Below, in pieces: positions 44,992-53,108 of a stretch of DNA of 53,108 nt. Under the pieces are notes generated by a model, which worked only from the letters and a program-made list of their open reading frames with translations, was not told the origin of the DNA and made no database searches. The stretch covers positions 1 to 53,108 of the forward strand of contig CANQBD010000009.1 of the NCBI GenBank assembly GCA_947589245.1, written 5' to 3'. Positions within the stretch are counted from its first letter, which is position 1; the number at the start of each line of letters is the position of its first letter. Origin of the DNA: an uncultured Anaeroplasmataceae bacterium (lineage in GTDB: Bacteria > Bacillota_I > Bacilli_A > Acholeplasmatales > Anaeroplasmataceae). Both the position numbers and the translations under genes were made by a program.

Positions 44992-45018
44992 CAAAAAAAG
45001 AGCTTATTGGAAGCCCTT
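44992..45018 (-). terminator. Intrinsic terminator after cotE
   Basis: On the minus strand GGGCTT, loop CCAAT, AAGCTC (one G-U pair) is followed by TTTTTTTG. Confidence 0.7.
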
Positions 45019-45027
45019 TAATTTAGA

Positions 45028-45546
45028 CTATTTATTCTCATTTAAAAAATCTTCGTTAACTTCAATATCTAAATCTTCGATATCATCATCTTCATTAACT
45101 ACTGGTATGAAAACTGTTACCTGCATTTTCGTTTCACCAATAACTTCAGCTAAGATTTCTAAATCAATATCTAGTTTTATTTCATTATCAATAATTTTAG
45201 CATTAGTTACGGTAGGATGCTTTAAAATTTTTGCTAAAACATCATCACTATTTTTCAAATACTCATTAACAATCTTCTTGACTTTAATATCTTTTTTATA
45301 AGCTACTTTTTCTCTTAATACATCAGTTCTTGAATTTTCTTCAGTTGAATACCATATATTAACCTCAAATTCGCCATTAATATCAACTATGTCATTATTT
45401 CTAACTGCTTCAAATTCGTGATTAATAATCCAGCATCCTAATACTGAATAGGGATGCTTTGTTGTATTAATACTGTGCGTAATATGCATAGCCTTTTTGC
45501 CTTTAGCTACTACTGCCTTAGTAACAATTTCTCTGACTTCATTCAT
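45028..45546 (-). CDS. cotE: CotE-type outer spore coat morphogenetic protein
   Basis: This 172-residue protein starts MNEVREIVTKAVVAKGKK. Next come YSVLGCWIINHEFEA and INGEFEVNIWYSTEENSRTD, with LAEVIGETKMQVTV near residue 140 and an acidic C-terminal tail. All are CotE landmarks and the length is close to the Bacillus protein. CotE organises the outer spore coat. The ATG at 45546 follows GGGAGG by 8 bases; an in-frame start at 45567 lies upstream of that site. A CATATACT box upstream could be part of a SigE-type -10 element, which would fit CotE expression, but this is weak. Confidence 0.9.
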   Translation of the reverse strand: MNEVREIVTKAVVAKGKKAMHITHSINTTKHPYSVLGCWIINHEFEAVRNNDIVDINGEFEVNIWYSTEENSRTDVLREKVAYKKDIKVKKIVNEYLKNSDDVLAKILKHPTVTNAKIIDNEIKLDIDLEILAEVIGETKMQVTVFIPVVNEDDDIEDLDIEVNEDFLNENK

Positions 45547-45661
45547 TATACATACCTCCCTAATCATAGTATATGAATTACTTAGATTTTAAGTGCTAAG
45601 GATAAATGCCCATCACTTTGATTATTTTGGAAAAGATGACTCCTATTTAAAGTTTTTGTGT

Positions 45662-45667
45662 TATAAT
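45662..45667 (+). promoter_or_regulatory. -10 box for the membrane protein at 45692
   Basis: TATAAT lies 24 bases before the ATG at 45692, which places the start of transcription after the earlier in-frame ATG at 45593. Confidence 0.4.
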
Positions 45668-45691
45668 AGGCAATTAAGAGGTGTTAGCATA

Positions 45692-46549
45692 ATGAATTTT
45701 ATATCTTCACTTATATCTTTATTTGTTATAAATACTCTATTGACAATAATTATTAATGCTTTACCAATCAGAAATAAAAAGTATTGGCAAATAGGCGCTA
45801 TAACTTTAGTTGATATTGGAAGTATTATAGGCTACGTTTCTATTTTTTTTCAAAACCATTTTGATTTATTATATTTTCTTTCCATCTTAGGTAATATCTT
45901 AGGCGAACTAACAGCCTATGTTGCTAGCATGATGTTAATCTTAGAAAATGTAAAAATTTTCAAATCACGGCGCTTACGGCAATTTGAACGGGATATTAAT
46001 AATAAAAGTGGTCGTTCTTTACCAAGAAATATTTTAGCACTAATTTGTTTTAGTATTTTTTGTATTCTTTTAGCCTACACAATAATATCTTCTATAAATT
46101 ATAATGAGACAATCTTAGCTTCATTAATCGGTTCTTCACTTGGAGTTCTCGTGGCTTTAGGGGTAGGAATCTATTTCTTGATTTCTGGTCTACCACAACA
46201 TAAATCATTAAAAGCAGAAAATCTCTTATTTATAATCAGTACACCAACTGAGAAAATTATTTTTGAAGCTAATCTAAATAAAGAATTTAGAATTGATGAT
46301 GCCTTAGGTGAATTATATGACACTTATATTATTGATGAATATGGTTTAATTGTTACTCCTACAGAAAAATTTATTGTTAAAGGAATTAAGGTAAATAAAT
46401 ACGATAATGATCTTTTATCTAAAATTAAAATGACTAAAAATAATGATTCTAGATTTAAAAATGTTATTTTAGAATTTCAAAAATATAATCGGAAAAAAAT
46501 AGTTCTAGATGAAAATAATCAAATAGTTAAAATAAATAATATAAAATAA
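45692..46549 (+). CDS. Membrane protein with a C-terminal soluble domain, unknown
   Basis: This 285-residue protein is not recognised. About five hydrophobic segments occupy the first 165 residues (for example LISLFVINTLLTIIINALP and LLYFLSILGNILGEL). A basic stretch (KSRRLRQFERD) separates two groups of helices. A soluble C-terminal domain of about 115 residues follows. The ATG at 45692 is chosen because AGAGGTG lies 8 bases upstream. A terminator follows the gene. Confidence 0.65.
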   Translation: MNFISSLISLFVINTLLTIIINALPIRNKKYWQIGAITLVDIGSIIGYVSIFFQNHFDLLYFLSILGNILGELTAYVASMMLILENVKIFKSRRLRQFERDINNKSGRSLPRNILALICFSIFCILLAYTIISSINYNETILASLIGSSLGVLVALGVGIYFLISGLPQHKSLKAENLLFIISTPTEKIIFEANLNKEFRIDDALGELYDTYIIDEYGLIVTPTEKFIVKGIKVNKYDNDLLSKIKMTKNNDSRFKNVILEFQKYNRKKIVLDENNQIVKINNIK

Positions 46550-46577
46550 AATTTTATAGCAATTGTTATAATTAGTT

Positions 46578-46605
46578 GAGTGAGATTTATTCTCACTTTT
46601 TTATT
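46578..46605 (+). terminator. Intrinsic terminator after the unknown membrane protein gene
   Basis: AGTGAG, loop ATTTATT, CTCACT is followed by TTTTTATTTT. Confidence 0.8.
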
Positions 46606-46633
46606 TTCAAAAACATTTCTCTTACTATAATGT

Positions 46634-46686
46634 CTTATCATATAAAAGAAATTAGCCTTGTTGCTGACAACAAGGCTTATGATAAG
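46634..46686. repeat. Nested inverted repeat downstream of tRNA-Thr
   Basis: The outer arms CTTATCATA (46634-46642) and TATGATAAG (46678-46686) enclose the inner arms GCCTTGTTG (46655-46663) and CAACAAGGC (46668-46676) with loop CTGA. On the minus strand the inner hairpin is followed by TAATTTCTTTT, so it can end the tRNA transcript. The outer 9-bp helix is unusual for a terminator. Confidence 0.7.
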
Positions 46687-46711
46687 TTGAGTAATCAAAC
46701 TTTATCTATTC

Positions 46712-46787
46712 TGGTGCCGAAAATAGGACTCGAACCTACGACCTATTCTTTACGAGGGAATTGCTCTACCAACTAAGCTATTTCGGC
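46712..46787 (-). tRNA. tRNA-Thr (anticodon CGT)
   Basis: This is a 76-nt cloverleaf on the minus strand. Acceptor GCCGAAA pairs with TTTCGGC. The D arm is GCTTAGTTGGTAGAGC, the anticodon loop CTCGTAA carries CGT, the T arm is GTAGG-TTCGAGT-CCTAT, and the 3' end is encoded ACCA. One anticodon-stem pair (C-A) is mismatched. The anticodon reads ACG threonine codons, a rare codon class in so AT-rich a genome. Confidence 0.92.
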
Positions 46788-46822
46788 ATAACTATATTAT
46801 AATCTAAATTATAAAAAAATAA

Positions 46823-46839
46823 AAGGGGATAATCCCCTT
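46823..46839 (-). terminator. Intrinsic terminator after ychF
   Basis: AAGGGGAT, a one-base loop, ATCCCCTT (in practice AAGGGG/CCCCTT with loop ATAAT) is followed on the minus strand by TTATTTTTTT. Confidence 0.8.
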
Positions 46840-46843
46840 CTAG

Positions 46844-47944
46844 TTAAACATTAAATTTAAATAACATAATATCGCCATCTTTAACGACATAGTCTTTTCC
46901 TTCTTGTCGCACAAGACCAGCTTCCTTAGCCTTAAGCATTGAACCACATTTTACTAAATCCGTATAAGCAACTGTTTCAGCTTTGATAAACCCTTTTTGG
47001 AAATCAGTATGAATTATACCAGCACATTCAGGAGCCAACATCCCCTTTTTAAAGGTCCAAGCTCGACATTCATCAGGACCGGTTGTAAAATAAGTTGCAT
47101 AGCCTAATAAATCATATGTAGCCTTAACTAAACGATTTAAACCTGGTTCTTTAACTCCTAAATCGGTTAAAAACATCTCTTTATCTTCATCATCTAAAAC
47201 CGCAAGCTCTGCTTCTATTTGAGCCGAGATAGCAATAATTTTCGAATTGGTTTTAGTAGCATAAGCCTTTAGTTTTTGATAATTAATATCTTCTTCATAA
47301 TTGACAACATATTTTTCAGCCACATTAGCTACAAGCATAAAAGGTTTAGAAGTAAGAAGACCATAATTTTTAAGATAAACTGATTCAGCTTCACTAAAAG
47401 TTAAACTCCTAATAGGCAACTCTTTTTCTAAAGTTTGTTTCAACTTTTTTAATAGTTCAAATTCAAATGGAGCATCATCAACCTTTGATTGAGCTTTTTT
47501 TTCAATTTTAACGATTCTTTTATCGATACTTTCTAAATCGGCTAATATTAATTCAAGATTAATAATTTCAGCATCACGAACGGGATCAATCTTACCCTCA
47601 ACATGAGTAATATTACCATCCTCAAAGCATCTTACAACTTCGATAATCGCATCACAATTACGAATATTACCTAAAAACTGATTCCCCAGTCCTTCCCCCT
47701 TAGAAGCACCTTTAACTAAGCCAGCAATATCAGTAAACTCACATACTGCTTGAGTTGATTTTTTAGGATTATACATTTTTGTTAAAACTGTAAGTCTTTC
47801 ATCAGGAACCTCAACGATACCAACATTTGGTTCAATGGTTGCGAAAGGATAGTTGGCTGCTAAAACACCAGCTTTTGTTATTGCGTTAAATAATGTTGAT
47901 TTACCGACATTTGGCAAACCAACAATTCCTGCTGTTAATGCCAT
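46844..47944 (-). CDS. ychF: YchF, Obg-family ATPase
   Basis: This 366-residue protein has the P-loop GIVGLPNVGKSTLFNAIT, then ANYPFATIEPNVG (switch I), FTDIAGLVKGASKGEGLGN (G3) and FLGNIRNCDAI, and a C-terminal TGS-like domain (YFTTGPDECRAWTFKKGM). YchF prefers ATP over GTP and binds ribosomes. It starts 11 bp after the stop of ppa, so the two are probably co-transcribed. Confidence 0.95.
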   Translation of the reverse strand: MALTAGIVGLPNVGKSTLFNAITKAGVLAANYPFATIEPNVGIVEVPDERLTVLTKMYNPKKSTQAVCEFTDIAGLVKGASKGEGLGNQFLGNIRNCDAIIEVVRCFEDGNITHVEGKIDPVRDAEIINLELILADLESIDKRIVKIEKKAQSKVDDAPFEFELLKKLKQTLEKELPIRSLTFSEAESVYLKNYGLLTSKPFMLVANVAEKYVVNYEEDINYQKLKAYATKTNSKIIAISAQIEAELAVLDDEDKEMFLTDLGVKEPGLNRLVKATYDLLGYATYFTTGPDECRAWTFKKGMLAPECAGIIHTDFQKGFIKAETVAYTDLVKCGSMLKAKEAGLVRQEGKDYVVKDGDIMLFKFNV

Positions 47945-47954
47945 ATACTTCTCC

Positions 47955-48488
47955 TCATTTTATATATAAATTATTATATGCCTTAATAGCCTCTTCAATT
48001 GTCTTTTCTGCCTCTTCATGACCCAATACCTCTGTTACAACAGTTTCCTTACCTTCAAGAGATTTATAGACATTAAAGAAGTGACAAATTTCATCAAAAT
48101 AGTGTTGAGGCAATTCGCTGATATCAGTATAACCATTCATTGAAGGATCATTTTGACAAACAGCTATTATCTTTTCATCGCTTTCCTCTTGGTCAACCAT
48201 TTTAACAACTCCAATTGGATAGCATTTAACTAAAACTAATGGATCAAAGGCCTCATTACATAAAACTAATACGTCTAAAGGGTCCTTGTCCTGCGAATAG
48301 GTTCTAGGAATAAAACCATAGTTTGCTGGATAGTGCGTTGAAGTATATAAAATACGATCTAAGATAATTAAACCAGTTTCTTTATCTAATTCATATTTCT
48401 TTTTGCTACCCTTAGGAATTTCAATACAAGCAATAAAATCATTTTTTTTAATACGATCGTTATCTATATCATGCCAAATATTTAACAT
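47955..48488 (-). CDS. ppa: Ppa, family I inorganic pyrophosphatase
   Basis: This 177-residue protein shows the family I landmarks: VACIEIPKGS-like CIEIPKGSKKKYE, YPANYGFIPRTY, and DKDPLDVLVL with the metal-binding aspartates. It hydrolyses pyrophosphate to phosphate in the cytoplasm. The ATG at 48488 has AGAGGTG 5 bases upstream; the in-frame start 10 codons earlier includes that ribosome site and is rejected. Confidence 0.95.
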   Translation of the reverse strand: MLNIWHDIDNDRIKKNDFIACIEIPKGSKKKYELDKETGLIILDRILYTSTHYPANYGFIPRTYSQDKDPLDVLVLCNEAFDPLVLVKCYPIGVVKMVDQEESDEKIIAVCQNDPSMNGYTDISELPQHYFDEICHFFNVYKSLEGKETVVTEVLGHEEAEKTIEEAIKAYNNLYIK

Positions 48489-48541
48489 AATTTCACCTCT
48501 TTGTTTATAATACCACATTTTTACAATAAATACAAATAAAA

Positions 48542-48560
48542 GGCTAAGAAATTCTTAGCC
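48542..48560 (-). terminator. Intrinsic terminator after sigG
   Basis: GGCTAAG/CTTAGCC with a short AAATT-type loop is followed on the minus strand by TTTTATTTG. Confidence 0.8.
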
Positions 48561-49331
48561 CTACCGCATATAATCATACATTGTTTTTAAAGCATTCTTT
48601 TCTAACCTTGATACCTGAGCTTGAGATATATCTAACTCTAAAGCAATCTCCATTTGCGTCTTATCAAGATAATAACGATCATAAATTATAGCTTGTTCTC
48701 TTTTCGATAACTTAGAGAATGCTTCTTTAATCATATTATTTCGCATCCAATTTTCAGTAATATAGTCATTGCCACCAATTTGATCTTCTAATTCAATGAC
48801 ATCTCCCCCATTATCATAGATTGGCGTTGACATACTAATTGTGTCTTGAATCGCCTCTAAAGCTAAAATAACATCAACACTATCTACGTTTAGATATTCT
48901 GCAATTTCATTAATTGAAGGTTCTTTATGATGCTCTAAAAGATATTTATCTTTAAAGTTGATTGCTTTATAAGCAATATCCTTATAACTTCTAGAAACTC
49001 GAATTGAGCCATTATCACGCAAATGTCTTCTTACTTCACCGATAATCATAGGACACGCATATGTTGAAAAACGAACATTATGCGATAAATCAAAATTATC
49101 AATTGCTTTCATAAGACCTATACAGCCAACCTGAAATAAATCATCTAGGCTTTCCTTTCGATCATTAAACCGCTTGAGTACTGATAATACTAATTTTAAA
49201 TTTCCGGCAATCATTTTTTCACGAGCTTGCATGTCACCATTTTTTATTTTAAACAATAATTCTTGCTGTTCTTCATTGGTGAGTGTCTTAAGCTTCGAGG
49301 TATCTACTCCAGTAATCTCAACCTTATGCAT
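48561..49331 (-). CDS. sigG: SigG, late forespore sporulation sigma factor
   Basis: This 256-residue protein starts MHKVEITGVDTSKLKTLTN, the SigG hallmark. Region 2 is LDDLFQVGCIGLMKAIDNFD with VRFSTYACPMIIGEVRRHL. Region 4 contains KTQMEIALELDISQAQVSRLE. SigG directs late forespore genes. It follows sigE by 50 bp on the same strand, the classical order in spore formers, and ends at a terminator. Confidence 0.95.
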   Translation of the reverse strand: MHKVEITGVDTSKLKTLTNEEQQELLFKIKNGDMQAREKMIAGNLKLVLSVLKRFNDRKESLDDLFQVGCIGLMKAIDNFDLSHNVRFSTYACPMIIGEVRRHLRDNGSIRVSRSYKDIAYKAINFKDKYLLEHHKEPSINEIAEYLNVDSVDVILALEAIQDTISMSTPIYDNGGDVIELEDQIGGNDYITENWMRNNMIKEAFSKLSKREQAIIYDRYYLDKTQMEIALELDISQAQVSRLEKNALKTMYDYMR

Positions 49332-49381
49332 AAAATCTTCCTTTCATAATTAATATGGAAGACTTAAGCGTAATCTATTCA

Positions 49382-50086
49382 TTATTTGGACACAATCTTC
49401 AACTTTTTTTCCATTTCATTCTTTAGTTTATCAATGATCTTTTTTTCTAACCGTGAAATATAACTTTGCGATATGCCTAGCTTATCAGCAACTTCCTTTT
49501 GAGTAAGCTCTTTAGTCCGATAAAGACCAAAACGCATTGTAATTATCTCTTTTTCACGCGCATTTAATTTTTCAACAGCCTCATACATTAAGCGTTCCTT
49601 TTCATTAGAAATAGCTTCATCAATAGCTAAGGTTTGAGTAGTTGGAATCACATCTGCTAAAAGTAGTTCATTACCATCACCATCAACATTTAAGGCTTCA
49701 TCTAATGACACTTCATTTTTCTGTTTACTAACTTTCCTTAAAAACATTAAGATTTCATTTTCGATACATCTAGAGGCATAAGTAGCTAATTTAATATTTT
49801 TGTCCAACTTAAAAGTTTCTACTCCCTTAATTAAGCCCATTGAGCCTATAGATATTAGATCCTCTAATAAAACCTTTGGAGACTCAAATCTTTTCGCTAT
49901 AAAGACTACCAACCGCATATTATGTTCAATTAAAACATTTCTTGCCTCTAAATCATTATCCAACCATCTTAAAACGTAATACTTTTCCTCTTCTTCACTT
50001 AAAGGTTCTGGTAAACACATCTGATTAAACAAATAACATACATCGTCTTTTTTAAACAGCTTAGATATGAGCTTAATTAATATCAT
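49382..50086 (-). CDS. sigE: SigE, mother-cell sporulation sigma factor (pro-form)
   Basis: This 234-residue protein has region 2, LLEDLISIGSMGLIKGVETF and IKLATYASRCIENEILMFLR. Region 4 is TQKEVADKLGISQSYISRLE. The N-terminus MILIKLISKLFKKDDVCYLF is the hydrophobic, basic pro-sequence that SpoIIGA removes; it is shorter than in Bacillus (about 27 residues there). The ATG at 50086 follows GGGAGG by 5 bases; the frame is open to 50113, but that part overlaps spoIIGA. It lies directly after spoIIGA. Confidence 0.95.
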   Translation of the reverse strand: MILIKLISKLFKKDDVCYLFNQMCLPEPLSEEEEKYYVLRWLDNDLEARNVLIEHNMRLVVFIAKRFESPKVLLEDLISIGSMGLIKGVETFKLDKNIKLATYASRCIENEILMFLRKVSKQKNEVSLDEALNVDGDGNELLLADVIPTTQTLAIDEAISNEKERLMYEAVEKLNAREKEIITMRFGLYRTKELTQKEVADKLGISQSYISRLEKKIIDKLKNEMEKKLKIVSK

Positions 50087-50087
50087 T

Positions 50088-50828
50088 CTATCCTCCCAAT
50101 AAATTAGAACCAAACATCACATTAAACGCAATATCCCCGTAAGCTAAATAAACATCCTTTTCTACATATTTGTTTTTGATTTTAATTTTAAAACTTTTAA
50201 CCGCGAAAATTGGAATCTTTTTAGTCGTATTTAAACTATTAATTGAAATAGTTTTATAATAATGACCAATATTTATATTCTTCTTTAAAAAAACTATAGG
50301 AATATTATCATCAGTAGTTAAAAAGTTTCCTGTATCACAAAAGCCACTTAAATAAATAATTCGATTTTCATCTTCTATCATCACCTCATATTCTAAAACA
50401 TCTGGACGAAAGTGATATTTTTTATATATTGCATAACAAGCAAATAAAAATAAAATACCACCTAAACAAATTAAAACAACACTAAAATGATTAATAATAT
50501 TGTACAAAAGACCTGCACTCCCTCCCAATGTAAAATTAAGCATTAAATAGATTAAACAAAGAAATAATGCCTTAGTTAGTCCTTTAGTTATAAAAGGTAC
50601 TATCGAAATTATCAAAATGAAAATATACCGATAATTTTCAATTTTATAAGGAATAAAAACATATAAAAGGATATATACCCCATCTAAAAGACATGAAATA
50701 CCTATAGCTTTATTATTCGGTTTAATTCTTAACAAATAATAAGCTATCTTAACAAAACATAAATGAATAAAAATGTTTAGGATAACTATGAGCTCTATAT
50801 ATTTCATAGCGTTAGTATAAACCATCAA
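50088..50828 (-). CDS. spoIIGA: SpoIIGA, pro-SigE processing aspartic protease
   Basis: This 246-residue protein has five or so N-terminal membrane helices and a soluble C-terminal domain with the active site YLSGFCDTGNFL (DTGN). This is the plan of SpoIIGA, which cleaves pro-SigE at the sporulation septum. Its stop lies one base before the sigE ATG, so the pair is coupled. The start is uncertain: a TTG at 50828, an ATG at 50825 or an ATG at 50807 (MKYIELIVILNIF); none has a good ribosome site, and 50807 fits homologues best. Confidence 0.9.
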   Translation of the reverse strand: MMVYTNAMKYIELIVILNIFIHLCFVKIAYYLLRIKPNNKAIGISCLLDGVYILLYVFIPYKIENYRYIFILIISIVPFITKGLTKALFLCLIYLMLNFTLGGSAGLLYNIINHFSVVLICLGGILFLFACYAIYKKYHFRPDVLEYEVMIEDENRIIYLSGFCDTGNFLTTDDNIPIVFLKKNINIGHYYKTISINSLNTTKKIPIFAVKSFKIKIKNKYVEKDVYLAYGDIAFNVMFGSNLLGG

Positions 50829-50943
50829 TTCATAAAAAAATGTAGAAAAATTAAAGATGAAAAATTATTTTTAAACATAAAAAAAACAGTATATGAAATT
50901 GTAAAATGTGGAACAAACCTTAATTTAGAGTAGAAAAAAAAGA

Positions 50944-50968
50944 CTCTAAGATTTCCTCTTAGAGCCCT
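50944..50968 (-). terminator. Intrinsic terminator after the leucine-rich-repeat gene
   Basis: CTCTAAGA, loop GGAAA on the minus strand, TCTTAGAG is followed by TCTTTTTTTT. Confidence 0.85.
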
Positions 50969-50972
50969 TCTC

Positions 50973-52958
50973 TTACCATTCTACTACATTACCTTCACTA
51001 TCATAATACCAATAATATCCACTATCACTAGGTCTATCACTACTATAATAATATCTAGTAGCATTTGTTAAATTAGAATTATTTGAACCTATTCCAATAG
51101 ATTTCCAATCTTCTATTGTTCCATTGTAATATACTTGATCTAAACTCCAACAACCAGAGAAAGCAGAATTTCCTATACTTGTGACACTATTTGGTATTGT
51201 AATACTTGTTAAACTACTACAATATTCGAAAGCAGAATCTCCTATGCTTGTCACACTATCTGGTATTGTAATACTTGTTAAACTTCTACAATCAGTGAAA
51301 GCACAATCTCCTATGCTTGTCACACTATCTGGGATTGTAATACTTGTTAAACTACTACAATAATAGAAAGCTTCATCTCCTATACTTGTTACACTATCTG
51401 GTATTGTAATATTTGTCAAACTGCTACAATTTCTGAAAGCACCATTACCTATACTTGTTACACTATCTGGTATTGTAATACTTGTTAAATTGCTACAACA
51501 ATCGAAAGCATAATTTCCTATACTTGTGACACTATTTGGTATTGTAATACTTGTTAAACTACTACAATGATCGAAAGCAGAATCTCCTATACTTGTTACA
51601 CTATTACCTATTGTAATAGAGGTTACATTATTAAATTCACAAAATTGATAATTACCTATTTCAGTTATCGTATTTGGTATTTCTATACTTGTTACTTCTT
51701 CCCAATCATTATCTTTCTTTAAATAGAAATGTGTTGCATAGAACATTGGATTGGAATATGAATCTTTAAAACTTATTTTACACCAATCTTCTATTGTTCC
51801 ATTGTAATATACTTGAGCTAAACTACTACAATGATCGAAAGCTTCTTTCCCTATACTTGTTACACTATTTGGGATTGTAATACTTGTTAAACTGCTACAA
51901 TAATAGAATGCATAGTTATTTATTTCATAATTGTGACCTTCTAAATCATTTGGTAAAGTTACATTACTTTCTTTACCTTTATAAGATAATAAGTAATATT
52001 TACCTTCTAAAATTAAATAATCATATAATCCATCTTCTGTTGTTTTAATGATACTTGGTTCTTCTTTCGTATGAATTACTATAGCATATTTTGCTATATA
52101 TCCATAATCATTTGAACCAATAGTAAATTCTAAATTAGAATAATTATATATTTCTACTAATTTAACACAAATTGAGAAAGCTTTTTTTCCTATACTTGTC
52201 ACACTATTGCCTATTGTTACACTTGTTAAACTACTACAATTATCGAAAGCATAATCTCCTATACTTGTTACACTGTCTGGTATTGTAATACTTGTTAAAC
52301 TACTACAATTTCTGAATGCCTCTATTCCTATACTTGTTACACTGTCTGGTATTGTAATACTTGTTAAATTACTACAATCATAGAAAGCATAATTTCCTAT
52401 ACTTGTCACACTATCTGGTATTGTAATACTTGTCAAACTATCACAACTACAGAAAGCATAATTTCCTATACTTGTTACACTATTCCCTATTGTTACACTT
52501 GTTAAATTGCTACAATCAAAGAAAGCATAATCTCCTATGCTTGTCACACTATCTGGGATTGTAATATTTGTTAAGCTACTACAATCTCTGAAAGCAGAAT
52601 CTCCTATACTTGTTACACTATCTCCTATTGTTACACTTATTAAATTACTACAACCATCGAAAGCACCATATCCTATACTTGTTACATTTTTCCCAATAGT
52701 TACACTTGTTAAATTACTACAACCATCGAAAGCACCATATCCTATACTTGTTACAGGTAGATTATTATATTTTTCAGGTATTACTACTTCTTCTAATGTT
52801 GTATCTTTCAAACCACCGATTTCATATCCAACTATTACATCATTTTCTTTTATTTCATTAAATATGAAATCTGTTGGTTTTCCTAGATTTCCACAACTTG
52901 TAAATGTAAAAAGTACTACAATAACGAACAATGTTATTAACCATTTTCTTTTTTTCAT
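50973..52958 (-). CDS. BspA-type leucine-rich-repeat lipoprotein
   Basis: This 661-residue protein starts [19 protein letters not shown] and ends its signal with the lipobox TSC at Cys 22. From about residue 65 it is built of roughly 23-residue LRR_5/BspA repeats of the form [19 protein letters not shown], in two blocks. An insert at about 270-340 and two [10 protein letters not shown] segments interrupt them. It ends with a short Tyr/Trp-rich tail. Such proteins are surface-exposed and often bind host or partner-cell ligands. The gene stands alone with GGGAGG before the ATG. Confidence 0.92.
   Translation of the reverse strand: MKKRKWLITLFVIVVLFTFTSCGNLGKPTDFIFNEIKENDVIVGYEIGGLKDTTLEEVVIPEKYNNLPVTSIGYGAFDGCSNLTSVTIGKNVTSIGYGAFDGCSNLISVTIGDSVTSIGDSAFRDCSSLTNITIPDSVTSIGDYAFFDCSNLTSVTIGNSVTSIGNYAFCSCDSLTSITIPDSVTSIGNYAFYDCSNLTSITIPDSVTSIGIEAFRNCSSLTSITIPDSVTSIGDYAFDNCSSLTSVTIGNSVTSIGKKAFSICVKLVEIYNYSNLEFTIGSNDYGYIAKYAIVIHTKEEPSIIKTTEDGLYDYLILEGKYYLLSYKGKESNVTLPNDLEGHNYEINNYAFYYCSSLTSITIPNSVTSIGKEAFDHCSSLAQVYYNGTIEDWCKISFKDSYSNPMFYATHFYLKKDNDWEEVTSIEIPNTITEIGNYQFCEFNNVTSITIGNSVTSIGDSAFDHCSSLTSITIPNSVTSIGNYAFDCCSNLTSITIPDSVTSIGNGAFRNCSSLTNITIPDSVTSIGDEAFYYCSSLTSITIPDSVTSIGDCAFTDCRSLTSITIPDSVTSIGDSAFEYCSSLTSITIPNSVTSIGNSAFSGCWSLDQVYYNGTIEDWKSIGIGSNNSNLTNATRYYYSSDRPSDSGYYWYYDSEGNVVEW
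51160..52760 (-). repeat. 69-bp tandem coding repeats of the BspA-like gene
   Basis: Near-identical 69-bp units (23 codons) repeat through the gene in two blocks, differing mainly in the few bases that encode the variable residues. They are coding LRR repeats, likely to expand or contract by recombination. Confidence 0.85.
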
Positions 52959-52981
52959 TTTATACCTCCCTTATAAATGAC

Positions 52982-53004
52982 CACCTATTAGAATAATAGA
53001 TGGT
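52982..53004. repeat. Inverted repeat upstream of the BspA-like gene
   Basis: CCACCTATTA and TAATAGATGG (one G-U or mismatch position) form a hairpin-capable repeat about 24 bases before the start codon. It would lie in the 5' leader or overlap the promoter. The remaining roughly 100 bases to the window end are AT-rich with nothing else seen. Confidence 0.5.
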
Positions 53005-53108
53005 TCAATTTAATAATTTACGACTTAATTTTATCATTTTTAGAAAATTATTACAATATCTAGTAAAAATAACACCATTTTTTCCCAAAAATGACCATTT
53101 ATTATTCT

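Noticed and set aside
46576-46776. A 66-codon plus-strand ORF ending in GLEPTTYSLRG
   Set aside because: Its second half is the antisense of the tRNA-Thr gene; this peptide is a well-known artefact of translated tRNA genes, and the first half overlaps a terminator and the nested hairpin.
51160-52760. Regular repeats that might suggest a CRISPR array
   Set aside because: The repeats are 69-bp coding units without unique spacers, in frame with an LRR protein; no cas genes are present. No CRISPR was seen elsewhere in the window.
52537-52980. A 147-codon plus-strand ORF with repeats
   Set aside because: It is the antisense of the leucine-rich-repeat coding sequence; open frames opposite tandem repeats are expected.
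1-53108. Mollicutes genetic code (TGA as Trp) suggested by the low GC content
   Set aside because: All long core genes are complete with TGA as a stop, and the gene at 8032 ends in TGA right before a terminator.

Overview
The window looks like a low-GC (clearly AT-rich) chromosome segment from an endospore-forming member of the Bacillota, probably in the Erysipelotrichia/RF39-like part of the Bacilli. The evidence is a spoIIGA-sigE-sigG cluster, a CotE-type spore coat gene, a YlbJ-like sporulation membrane protein, strong GGAGG ribosome binding sites, and ordinary use of TGA as a stop codon (so not Mollicutes code 4).

About 1-12.6 kb is an accessory island, nearly all on the minus strand. 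It has a possible IS3-type terminal repeat at the left edge, a small membrane protein that could be an immunity protein, a 1809-residue RHS/YD-repeat protein with lectin-like inserts and a unique C-terminal tail, and a Fic-like plus nucleotidyltransferase fusion directly upstream of it. Further on are a phage-type holin, a second nucleotidyltransferase, a lipoprotein, a divergent sigma-70-like factor, a small broken membrane gene and a broken regulator-like gene. Three genes here are interrupted, and each can be repaired by adding single A or T bases to short homopolymers. Remnants resembling the holin 3' end recur through the island.

About 12.7-25.5 kb is mainly housekeeping: ylbJ, pduL, the tldD-pmbA protease pair with a trailing unknown gene, an AlkD-like repair protein, a class I glutamine amidotransferase, a DUF1540 protein, a TVP38-family membrane protein, an RluA-type pseudouridine synthase, a GltD-like oxidoreductase, and a P-type cation ATPase behind a yybP-ykoY (Mn2+) riboswitch with its own promoter and terminator.

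About 25.8-28.6 kb is a copper operon: csoR, with an operator inside its promoter, then copA. copA is fused in frame to a copZ-like chaperone that keeps its own internal ribosome binding site.

About 28.6-41.7 kb holds htpG, an esterase-like gene, a sirtuin and lemA, then a priA-fmt-(degenerate HD-GYP)-TSCPD-metK run that may be one operon. Upstream of priA is a consensus promoter and a structured leader resembling an S-box (SAM) riboswitch, which would make sense for an operon containing metK. Next come an S-4TM-like putative pore-forming protein with a lysine-rich tail, and a FolT-type folate transporter fused to an extra N-terminal domain and preceded by a tetrahydrofolate riboswitch.

About 41.8-53.1 kb holds two six-hairpin glycosidases, cotE, an unknown membrane protein, a tRNA-Thr(CGT), ychF, ppa, sigG-sigE-spoIIGA, and a BspA-type leucine-rich-repeat lipoprotein. 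Most transcription units end in recognisable intrinsic terminators.
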